This document shows, piece after piece, positions 32,581-42,257 of a stretch of DNA of 64,000 bases (position 1 is its first letter; each line of letters opens with the position of its first letter). A program made the position numbers and the translations under genes. The notes beneath the pieces are model-generated. The model worked only from the letters and a program-made list of their open reading frames with translations. It was not told the origin of the DNA and did not search any database. The stretch comes from Odontocerum albicorne (Eukaryota; Arthropoda; Insecta; Trichoptera; Odontoceridae), in assembly GCA_949825065.1 (NCBI GenBank), contig OX463848.1, forward strand, positions 42,550,766 to 42,614,765, read 5' to 3'.

Positions 32581-33165
32581 GGGAAATCTTAAAAGTCGTA
32601 TGTAAAGGATACATACGACTAGGATCAAGTGATACGATACGATCAAGTGATATTTGAAAAGTGGGAAATCTTAAAAGTCATATGTAGAGGATATATATGA
32701 CTACGATCAAGTAATACGACACGATCAAGTGATATTTGAAAAGTAGGAAATCTAAAAAGTCGTATTTAGAGGATACACACGACTAGGATCAAGTGATACG
32801 ATACGATCAAGTGATATTTGAAAAGTGGGAAATCGTAAAAGTCGTATGTAGATGATACATATGACTACGATCAAGTGATACGATACGATCAAGTGATATT
32901 TTAAAAGTAGGAAATCTAAAAAGTCATATGTAGAGGATACATACGACTAGGATCAAGTGATACGATACGATCAAGTGATATTTGAAAAGTAGGAACTCTA
33001 AAAAGTCGTATGTAGAGGATACATACGACTATGATCAAGTGATACGATACGATCAAGTGATATTTGAAAAGTAGGAAATCTAAAAAGTCGTATGTAGAGG
33101 ATACAAACACCTACGATCAAGTAATATTTGAAAATTTGGAAATCTAAAAAGTCGTATGTATGGAT
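32557..33165. repeat. 82-bp array derived from a LINE segment
   Basis: GATCAAGTGATATTTGAAAA begins each unit, about seven copies, each ending in GATACATACGACTAGGATCA-type sequence. The root is the RT C-terminal segment of LINE V (compare 46330-46385); LINE V resumes at 33140-33240 (GTCGCGATAGGAAAGTCTGA). Confidence 0.85.
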
Positions 33166-33244
33166 GCAGATGATGCGAAAGTCGAGTGTCGCGATAGGAA
33201 AGTCTGATACTTTGTCTTCTCTGCCAACCCAAAAGGGAAACGAC

Positions 33245-33938
33245 TTTTTTGTGTATTAAAAGGCGCCTAGTGAAAGCAAAATATATCACGTTAATGACAA
33301 TCCATTGACACTATAAATAACATTGTTGTAATAAAATTTATGCCATATATTTCACTTAGAGCTTGCATCACATATCGATCAGCTCTGTGCCTATTATTCC
33401 AGCATCCTTGGGCATGCAACAATGTCACGCTTTGTTGCAAAGTTGAAGGTTCAGATCTATCATGGACCACAACTGGCTGTTGCTGTCGGCAGTCTCCACC
33501 TCGACCGGTGGCCACTGCTGTTGCGCCACTCTCGGTCTAGATTCCTCCTGTGACCATTGTTGTTTCTGCTATAAAACAGCTAACATTGACCCACTGACTT
33601 GTATCGGGCCTAATGATCTATTCCTTCTGAAAGGTCATCAAACCTAGCTTTCAAATGGATTCCGCTTTTAATCAGAGGCATGAGAACTTAAGTAATCCAA
33701 ATCAACTATCCCTGATTACAAGCATGTTGGTTAGAAATGTTGTCATAAATAAATGTATTCCTTTGCACATTACTGGTTTTAACAGACCAAATATAACAAG
33801 TTTAAAAATATATACGTATAAAACAATTCAAACTTATTAGATCATTGTCCTGTCGTGACTGAGTATCGTGACTCTCATGGTAGCCTCCGCCGATTCCTCT
33901 CCATTCATCCCAGGACACCGTGCCACAAAGGGCAGTTG
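33245..33938. other. Spacer, nothing recognised
   Basis: 33400-33560 is GC-richer and open in several short frames, but no domain is recognised. Confidence 0.35.
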
Positions 33939-33941
33939 TTA

Positions 33942-34447
33942 GGCCTCGGCCACACAGGAAGGAGCCTCGCTTGATGCTTAGAGCTATGTTGCGAGTTAGG
34001 CTATATACTATATCCTAGCGAACCAACGTACCGCATACTATCGCAGTGGCCACACTGCACGCTTCGCGCCACGTTGCATGACAATTAGTCATCGAGTGAA
34101 TCTATTAGCGAACAGACGTGTTGGTTAATTTACAAGATGGTGGAAGTTTGAATGACAGCTGTGTATAAAAGGGAGCCTTTGTGGAACCCATCGAGCAAAT
34201 TGTACAAAAATGTACCTGTAATAAAATCACTTTGGAATGAAGTTGCACAGAAAGTAAATAAAGATGGTAAGTTGTAATGAAATTGGTTTGTTTTGAGAGT
34301 GACATCGTGTGTTTACTCAACAGCTCCCAACTGTCAAATGAATTTGTGCGTAGCACTTTGGTGTGGTCAGGCATGAAGTCACCTAGTATATGAGTCACGT
34401 AAAATCTAGCTTAGCACCTGACGAAGCATTTTGGTGTGGTTTCGGCC
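33942..34447 (+). mobile_element. PIF/Harbinger-type non-autonomous element, copy 2
   Basis: Ends GGCCTCGGCCACACAGGAAG and ..GTGTGGTTTCGGCC; TTA duplications at 33939-33941 and 34448-34450. Retains the MADF exon: M-T-A-V-Y-K-R-E-P-L-W, SKLYKNVPVIKSLWNEVAQ, KVNKDG, then GTAAG donor at about 34266. An upstream in-frame TGA breaks the N-terminus. Compared with copy 1 the MADF frame is better preserved here. Confidence 0.85.
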
Positions 34448-34450
34448 TTA

Positions 34451-34640
34451 AGGGTAGTCCAGTTGCATCTCTCACTTGGTCAGTCTAACGCATTGAACCT
34501 CTTCCTCTTGTGCGTCGTCCTTCCACGCCTCCAGTAACCACAAACCTCTCCAAACTATCTCCTTGGCGATCAATCTGCCCAAAGAATCGGACGACTCGTC
34601 GAAGGCATATTGATTCCAAGATAACAACCTCTTATTTGAT
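34451..34640 (-). pseudogene. LINE C-terminal fragment (family W)
   Basis: Minus-strand translation contains DSLERFVVTGGVEGRRTRKR, typical of the C-terminus of an insect LINE RT. A related piece is on + at 46995-47110. Confidence 0.6.
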
Positions 34641-34724
34641 AATAACAATAAATGTGTATGTTACATGAAAACATTGTAAAAAATATGACATTAAATAATA
34701 TGGAAAATTTATTTATTTCAAGTA

Positions 34725-34885
34725 TTACACTAAATTTACGAGTATTGCACTAAATTACGAGTTTTACTAAATTTACGAGTATTACACAAAATTTACGAGT
34801 ATTACACAAAATTTACGAGTTTTACACTAAATTAACGAGTATTACACTAAACTTACGAGTATTACACTAAATTTACGAGTTTTTT
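34725..34885. repeat. Short tandem array containing TACGAGTA
   Basis: About seven units of TACGAGTATTACACTAAATT (17-23 bp). The unit can be read as TTACACTAAATTTA plus an inserted CGAGTA. Confidence 0.85.
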
Positions 34886-35228
34886 TTCCTGAAGGAGCTG
34901 AGGGACACATGAAACACGTCTATGTAAGGACACACGTTGTGTGACTGCTCTACCTACCGGCATTTCCAAAGGCAAGTTGGTTCGACTTATAGGTTGATAG
35001 AAAAATCTATGGGTCGTATGGATAATTATCCGGAACATATGAACCAATGTTCAGGACGAATGAGTTAACTAAACTACCCCTGAGTAAATAAAAAAAGTGG
35101 ACACACAATCAAAGAGATCTTCTAATCTGTAACTAAGCACCCTCAGTAAGAAGACACTTGGATAAAGCCAGGGATGATATCCATACTCTCTCATGTAAAG
35201 ACAATGCATATACCTTTTCTGAACCCTT
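34886..35228. other. Spacer, nothing recognised
   Basis: No supported gene. Confidence 0.3.
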
Positions 35229-35603
35229 TCTAGCATAAGTAAGTAATACGTGAATTAATACTAATTACGAACATTTAATTTTATGTATAAAAAAATCGAA
35301 AATCCAATTATCGTATACCCCATCCCTGGCAAATGCGAACTAACGTAGTGACTTTTGACAAATGTCACCAAATATTATTTGATTTAAACAAACTGCCACA
35401 TTTTTGCTTATTTGTAACAAAATGTATTAATTTGTCATTATTGTTAGTTTTTTGTAATGTATTTACCTAAATAACTTGCTATTTATTAGAATCGAGGCTT
35501 ATATTAAAATTGTTAAAATAATTAAAATTACTGAACGTGGTTACAAGGTTGTATTGGGGCAAATTTGTGAACTGTCACAGAGACCATGCTACATTTTCTC
35601 TAG
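35229..35603. mobile_element. M568 MITE fragment, inverted
   Basis: Reverse complement of 18659-19010, ending in ..CATTTTCTCTAG then TA. The other half of the family consensus appears in direct orientation at about 36900-37122. Confidence 0.8.
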
Positions 35604-35605
35604 TA

Positions 35606-35700
35606 TAGTGATGTACCGGGTCTCTGAAATGCCCCAGGTACCCGGCATTCCCGGCAATATTTTCAGTACCCTCAAATTACGCGGATCTGGTAAAGACTAT
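35606..35700. other. Possible hAT-type end
   Basis: TAGTGATGTACCGGGTC begins a CCGGCATTCCCGG-rich block. Resembles TAGNGATG-type hAT ends; no partner end or duplication found. Confidence 0.35.
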
Positions 35701-35866
35701 ATTGCTGGGATCCGGTACCGGGCATCGGGTCGGAAAATAAATTACAAAACAATTATTTTTATATCATTTTTTTAATACTCGGAAAAAAATGCAATACAAA
35801 AATTCATTTAATAATTTATTATAATTCAGAAATAATATAATAATTTATCTGCGTTTTGCAGAAGTA

Positions 35867-36788
35867 CTACCTTGATCAAAAAGTTTTTGGACTTTATTCA
35901 TAAAATCGAAAATACAGGTTTATTCATCAAAATCGATATGGTCCCCTTCAAAGTACTCCGCATCGACTGCAACGCACTCACGCCAGCGCTTGATCCAATC
36001 CTCGAAACACCGCTGGTACTCAATTTTCGGTATGTCCATCAGAGCCGTCTTCGATTTTTTCATGGCATCCTCTCGGGTGCTGTAACGCGTTCCGCGAAGC
36101 GATTTTTTAAGTCGTTTGAAAAGGAAAAAGTCGCAGGGAGCCAGATCAGGTGAATTCGAAGGCTGCTGGATAGTATTCGTGTTGTTTTTGGTCAAAAACT
36201 CGTGGAAATCATGTCTTTCGCGATTTTAACGCGGTCCTTTTTTTGCATGAAATTGAGGTCTTTCGGCACCAGCTTTGCAGCGACACGTCTGAGGCCCAAA
36301 TCACTAACCAAAATGTCTTGAGCGGATTCATAAGCGATGTTCAAGACCTTTGCCAGCTCTCAATGGTCAATTTGCGGTTTTCGGCCAACATTTCTTTGAT
36401 TTTATCGATGTTTTCATCGGTTTTCGACTGACACTGCGTTCGTCATCCTCGACCGACTCACGACCACTTCTGAAGCGTTCGTGCCACCAAAAAACACTTC
36501 TCCAACATTTGCAAGGTCTGCGGACCGTTAAATCCGTTTTTCGTACAAAATTGAATGCAAACTCGTTAATGCACAGTTGATGCCATTTTCAAACTTGTAA
36601 AAAAATCGAAAACACGCACAAAGGTAGATGTACTCAGTACAGTGTAAATTTTACAAATATCAAGCTATGACGCTGAAATTTAGAGGGAAGTGTCAATGAT
36701 AGATGTGGTAACCTAACAAAAAAAAATCCAATCGGGTGACTGACAGCGCCACACGCTGGCCGGTCCTAAAACGTTTTGATCAAGGTAG
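35867..36788 (-). mobile_element. Mariner-type element, internally deleted (922 bp)
   Basis: Inverted repeats CTACCTTGATCAAAA / TTTTGATCAAGGTAG, TA duplications 35865-35866 and 36789-36790. The minus strand encodes an N-terminal part (KTDENIDKIKEMLAENRKLT, LGLRRVAAKLVPKDLNFMQK) then, after a deletion that removes the first two catalytic Asp regions, the C-terminal block SPDLAPCDFFLFKRLKKSLR with the last catalytic Asp and YQRCFEDWIKRWRECV. Stops and frameshifts make it inactive. Confidence 0.88.
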
Positions 36789-36899
36789 TAAGTAGTTTAT
36801 TCCTTCTCTCTTCGTAGATAATACCTGCCTCGCTAAACATTATTTCGATGTGTATCTTTTAGGAGATGGTGATAAGTATTGTCTTGCCAATTTTGATAG

Positions 36900-37122
36900 T
36901 TTTGAATAAATCTTTGCCTATTTAAAGATAGATACAAATCATACAATACGAGTACATTAGAAAGTCAGTATAATGAAAATTAGGAATTAAAACGTCAGTT
37001 GGAAGAAAAAAAATTCGATTTCTAAAAAAACGATTCGATTTGTAAAACAAAAGAGATTTTACCCCTTCCCTTTGAGACATGACGTTCCAAACGTTATAGG
37101 GACCATCCTACATTTTCTCAAG
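36900..37122. mobile_element. M568 MITE fragment, right part
   Basis: Matches 19020-19226 of the complete copy, ending ..CATTTTCTCAAG then TA. It carries an extra CGAGTA at 36949-36954 that the 19055 copy lacks. Confidence 0.8.
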
Positions 37123-37344
37123 TAAAGTATTTGTGAAGTATAAGGTAATTAATTGATAAGGTCAATAAAATTAACGTTTTACAATACCGTTTTTTATTAG
37201 CTGAATCACCTTTGAATCTAAAATATAGCACAATTAAATATTGATAAGCCGATTGATCTATTTATTGATAAAACTTTATCATTTACGCTGAAAACTGAAT
37301 TTTTCCGATTAAATATCAGTAATTCAAAAGGCAGTGTGAATTAG

Positions 37345-37428
37345 GGACGTTTATAATACAAACTCGGACGTTTATAATACAAACTCGGACGTTTATAATA
37401 CAAACTCGGACGTTTATAATACAAACTC
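37345..37428 (+). promoter_or_regulatory. Four 21-bp TATA-like repeats upstream of protease gene 1
   Basis: Exact tandem copies of GGACGTTTATAATACAAACT-C at 37345, 37366, 37387 and 37408. Each contains TTTATAATA, and the last ends 26 bp before the start codon at 37455. Spacing of 21 bp (two helical turns) puts the TATA-like cores on one DNA face. Promoter role is inferred from position. Confidence 0.5.
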
Positions 37429-37454
37429 GATTTTTTATTTTAAAAGTTGAAAAA

Positions 37455-37521
37455 ATGTTCTTGGACAAATTGTTTTGGAAAAAATGTGCTGTGGCGCTGT
37501 TTTTGATTGGTGTTTTCTTTT
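37455..37521 (+). CDS. Trypsin-like serine protease gene 1, exon 1 (signal peptide)
   Basis: ATG after an A-run, 22 codons plus one base, then GTAAGT at 37522 (phase 1). It encodes MFLDKLFWKKC followed by hydrophobic AVALFLIGVFFC, a secretory signal peptide. I linked it to exon 2 at 44027 because the phases join exactly, and because paralogous gene 2 has the same arrangement (signal exon, phase 1). No other exon with this phase is visible in the 6.5-kb intron, which holds a foldback mariner, LINE relics and a 76-bp array. Confidence 0.7.
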
Positions 37522-37542
37522 GTAAGTATAATTATTTATTTA

Positions 37543-38496
37543 TTAGATGTTAACATAAGTTGTGTCCGTTTTTTTTTTCAATTGAAAAATGAGCACCAAA
37601 AGTAAAACAAAATAGTAAAGGTTATACGTCATTCGAAAGAAAATTTTCTGCTCTTCAAGACATTGTGTTTGCTTTAACGTAAGATATATTATTTTATTTG
37701 ATTACGAACCTCAAAGACAGTAATTTCGACTTGAAATATTATATATGGAGCGTTCCGGACGACCAGTGGACTTCTATGAGGTCCGCTTAAACCATGAAGA
37801 TCCCCTTCAAACCACAGTCGAATTGGCTGAGCAGATGAATTTTAATCACATGACTGTATACCTCAATCTTAAATCAATGGGTAAAGTCCAGAAGTTCGGC
37901 GCTTGGGCTCCACACGTTTTGAGTGAAAACAACAAAAATCAACGTTCGACAATTTCTGCTAGTTTGCTCGCGCGTCATCGAGATACGTATGGCCACAAGC
38001 AAAGGTTACTTTACCGCATAATTACTGGTGATGAAAAATAGTTTGAAAATGGTGATGAAAATAAAAATGGTGATAAATTTTTTTGAAGGGGATCTTCATG
38101 AATAATATGGTTTAAGCGGTCCTCGTCGAAATCTACAGGATGTCCGGAACGCTCCATATCGTTCAGGTCAAAATTACCGTCTTTGAAACGCAAAAACCAC
38201 CGACGAGCTGTCCTTTCATTCATAGCATCTTCACCGTACACTTCGCAAATATCGCGAGCAGCTTTATTCTTTCGATTGAGGAAGTGTCGAAAATGCTCAC
38301 TTTCGTCTACTTGACATTCCATTTTGAAGGCTTTTAATCAAATAAAATAATATATGTAACGTAAAAGCAAACACAATATCTTGTAGAGCAGAAAAAATTC
38401 TTTCGAATGACGTATAACCTTTACCATTTTGTTTTACTTTTGGTCCTCATTTTTAAATTGAAAAAAAAAACGGACTTAACTTATGTTAACACCCAA
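37543..38496. mobile_element. Foldback mariner derivative, copy F2 (in intron 1 of gene 1)
   Basis: Ends TTAGATGTTAACATAAGTTG and (rc) TTGGGTGTTAACATAAGTTA, TA duplications 37541-37542 and 38497-38498. The left arm reads MERSGRPVDF..ITGDEK forward, the right arm reads the N-terminus (MECQVDESEHFRHF) on the minus strand. The junction near 38040-38095 has the same sequence as F1 but in reverse orientation. Starts 21 bp after the exon 1 donor. Confidence 0.9.
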
Positions 38497-38639
38497 TACA
38501 TGACAAGTTTACATGACAAGTAGTTGTTTACATGACAAGTAATTATTTACATACGAGTATAAAGTAAATGAAAACAAGACAAACCAAATACAAATATTTT
38601 ATCACAAACGTACGAGTGTATGATATAGAATGTGCTTTT

Positions 38640-39160
38640 GAAAGTATATATATTTACTGTCCATGCAGTGAGACTCTGGAATCAGTTACAAGCCCGTCCT
38701 TGAGACTCGCTCCATCCTTGGCTTGCTTTAAGAAGCGACTGAAAAAACTCTCAATCTTTATCATGGCCTTGTAACACAGGTGTTACACTACGAGTATATA
38801 GGGATTTAAAAAATCCAGAAACTGTAACATAATTTTAAATATGGTAACACATTCAAATACTATATATGCACTGTGTAACGTGGGTGTTACATATTAAAAA
38901 AAACTATAAGGAAAAGTTGTGATTTTTTTCCTCAATTTTCCTTTATAACTTGCCACATAACAAGTAATCACCAAAGAAAAACGTTAATATTTGGATAAAC
39001 TGAACTTTGCCAAGATAAGGGTCAATTTCTAGTCAGTAAAATAACGTGTTTCGTTCTCGATTTTTTTTCTTTCCTCTCCACCATACCTTCCTTTCCTTTT
39101 GATTGATGATACCTCTCCACCATCCCTTCCTTTCCTTTTGATTGATGAAACAAAAATACG
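38640..39160 (+). pseudogene. LINE family S 3' fragment, interrupted
   Basis: TACTGTCCATGCAGTGAGAC and TAAGAAGCGACTGAAAAAAC match the S family; the tail resumes at 39010 (CAGTAAAATAACGTGTTTCG) and ends with two copies of CCTTCCTTTCCTTTTGATTG. The 38776-39005 insert contains GTGTTAC palindromes (TGTAACAC..GTGTTACA) and may be an unclassified small element. Confidence 0.65.
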
Positions 39161-40077
39161 TATAATGAATTCACTCCAATTCGCAAACAAATTTCCATAG
39201 CTTTAACATATGTGTGATTGCGGGGAATATATTATGCAAACTAATTATTTTCGATCAGTGAACCTATTATTATTGTATTAACTATATTCATAGTATTTAC
39301 TCCTTATTTACTATCCGTTTTTATATTTATTTATACAACGGTGTAGGCTGAAAAAAATCTGATCTCCATGTGGCTGAGCTCACCCTCCATTGGTGGGGGT
39401 TTATCTCAACTGAGGGGATAATATGAGATGAACTTTGATAGCTTCTATCTTTTACACATTGCTGCCATCGCTGTTTGTTTATGTTATATGCGTAATAGCT
39501 GCTTGCTTATGTATTTTGTTCACTCAGCCTGCTGTTGGTCTTTTTATAGGTCTAGTTCTGCATATTGAGTACCACTGGATTACTTCAGATGTCTAACGGT
39601 GGTCCGTTGTTTGGGTGACGTGCCCAGCAACGTTCCCTCTAAGGTGTGCGCGTGTGCGGCCGCACATGTGTTAAAAATTGTCCGCGCACATGTTTCCATC
39701 TTCCGCGGACAACTCAATGAAAGGAACTTGTAATCATATTTTGTTTTGCGCAATTATATATTTTATGATGGGTTTTCCGGTTTATTTCTTTGAGATGTGT
39801 GCGGAACCTGGAAACATCATATTATGTTACGTATTTCGAATAAAGACTTCATGAATTGTCCCTTGTTCAAAAGTCTTAGTGTTATTTTATTGGTGTTTTA
39901 AATTTTTTACTTCCCTCTTTTTTTCCTGCACATACGAGTATACTCGTAAGTTGATGGGCCGCACACACAATAAAAAAAAAATAGGGGAACATTGGTGCCC
40001 AACCCACTTCCACTTTTTGTTTGGGCGCGTATCCACTCTTTGCATTTGCGGTCTCTTCTAATATAACTGAGTCTAAG
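39161..40077. other. Intron 1 spacer with a hAT-like end
   Basis: CAGCAACGTTCCCTCTAAGG at 39627 followed by TGTGCGCGTGTGCGGCCGCA looks like the end of a hAT-type element, but no matching second end or duplication was found. Otherwise unassigned. Confidence 0.35.
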
Positions 40078-42125
40078 TGACTGCGATGCGTTCAAAAGTG
40101 CTCGCGCTCAGCTCAAACATAACATTCGCACGGCTTGTAATGACTTCATAAGGAACTTAGAATGTCGAATGGTACGTGAACCAAAACTATTTTGGAATCA
40201 TATTAAATCCATGCGTAATGATTCTCCAGTGCTTAATGTTATGAATTGGGATGGGAATCAAATAACTGGGCCCGAAATATCTTCTGCATTCGCAAATTAT
40301 TTTTCAACAGTTTATTGTAGGGACTCCGAGGCATTTGTTTTTGATGAACACCATACTTCCTCGGGATTTAACCTAAGCATCACTACATTTGATATACTCA
40401 AACAAATAAAGTTGATGAAAAACACGAAAGCAGTTGGGCCGGACGGAGTACCTACATTCTTTCTTAAGGGCTGTAGTGAATTGCTTTTTGCACCTCTTGC
40501 TTACATATTTAATCTTGTCTTCCGAGTACATACTTTTCCAAGTGAATGGAAAAAGACTCGAGTTATTCCCATATTTAAAAATGGTTCTAAGGACGATGTA
40601 ACCAACTACAGACCTATCGCCATACTTTCTTCAATAGCTAAGCTCCTATAAATGTTTATGGATCGCACACTAAGGTCGTTAGTGGACCCATATATAATTG
40701 ATGAGCAGCATGGCTGCAGAAGAGGCAGATCTACCGAATCCAATCTGATGGTCTTCACCGACTATACTTCAAGGGCTGTAGATAGTGGCAATCAGATTGA
40801 TTGTTCGTATCATGACTTTGCAAAAGCTTTTGATCGCGTCAATCACAAAAAAATATTAGAAAAAATTTGTGAACTTGGGATCCCAGGTAACTTACTAAAG
40901 CTGCTGTCAGATTATCTTACAAATAGAAAACAATTTGTTTCACATGGAATCTACAACTCCGATTACTTCACTGCCTACTCAGGTGTTCCGCAGGGGTCTA
41001 ATCTTGGGCCTACCTTATTTCTTATTTTTATTAATGATATAGGTAGAGTTATAAAAAATCCACGTTTCTTCTATTTGCTGATGACCTCAAAATCTTAAAA
41101 AAAATCGTTTTTATACCGATTGCTTAGACCTACAGTCAGATCTTAACAACGTTTGTGAGTGGAGCCACAATAATAAATTATATTTCAATGCATCAAAGTG
41201 CAAAATTATGTCATATCATCGCTCACACGTCTTGAAATTCCATACATATACACTAGAATCTATACCTATACCCCGCACAGATAATATTAAAGATCTGGGT
41301 GTCTTGTTCCACAGAAATCCGCGTTTGGTCCTCACATAGAAGTTATGTGCAAATCAGCTTATAAAACTCTAGGATTTGTTATGAGAATCTCTAAGTCATT
41401 TGAAAACCAATTGGTGCTCAAAACGTTGTTTAATTCATTGATCCGTAGCAAACTAGAAAGCAATGCTTACATTTGGAGCCCGGTGGGGGCGCAGAACTCG
41501 CTCATGGTGGAGAAAGTACAAAAAAAATATCTACGATATATCTACATGAGTGAGTTCGGTGTCTATCCGTGGCTTTATCCTAAGCAGTTTCTGCTGGGCA
41601 TGCTCGGGTATACCTCCTTGAGCGTAAGAAGAGATCTGAGTCTCCTGGTATACGTTGTCAAATTCGTTCGAGGAGTTGTGAGCTGTCCAGCATTACTACA
41701 AAGATTAGCGATAAATGTTCCTAACAATTACACTAGACTGCGCCGGCAAGAACTGTTCTCAATAACATACGCATGAACGGGTCTTCCAGCCGCTATGCCT
41801 GTTGGAAGGGCCTTAACTCTTCTGAACGGGACTGCTTCGGATATTGACATATTTCATATCACATAACCAAAAGCAAAAGTAAATTTTCTTCTTAGATTGA
41901 ACGCGTTAGAAAGCACTCATCAACATACTTAAGTGGCTGAATATATATGTAACATATGTTTGTGTGTATATATAGTACTCGTCTGTATACATATGCATTA
42001 TTTTTTAATTTTAATTAATTTTTTTATATAATTTTTCTTCTTTTTTAATGTCTTGTATTTTTCAAAGTACTCGTAATTGGACTTAGCCTGTTTTGAAAAA
42101 CATAAATAAATAAAATAAATAAATA
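40078..42125 (+). pseudogene. CR1/Jockey-type LINE, 5'-truncated and decayed (family C)
   Basis: RT blocks in order: LFWNHIKSM, NTKAVGPDGVPTFFLKGC, WKKTRVIPIFKNGS, NYRPIAILSSIAKLL, stop at about 40651, then DEQHGCRRGRSTESNL, FAKAFDRVNHKKILEK, SGVPQGSNLGPTLFLIF. The FADD region (41063-41095) is frameshifted. The C-terminus returns in another frame (MCKSAYKTLGFVMRISKSFE, LLGMLGYTSLSVRRDL). 3' end is an (AAAT)n-like tail at 42098-42125. Lies in intron 1 of gene 1. Confidence 0.88.
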
Positions 42126-42257
42126 ACTCTGCGTTGTGTTATCTGGAGCTTCGTATCATTTGCACAGAACAAGTCCGTGTTTCGCATCCGCATGCTAGTG
42201 TTGGTAAGATACCTTGATGAAATACCTTCCGTTTGAGACTGATTAAGATATTACTAT

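Noticed and set aside
39627..39800. Possible complete hAT element starting CAGCAACGTTCCCTC
   Set aside because: No matching second end or 8-bp duplication could be found, so only a relic of one end is claimed.
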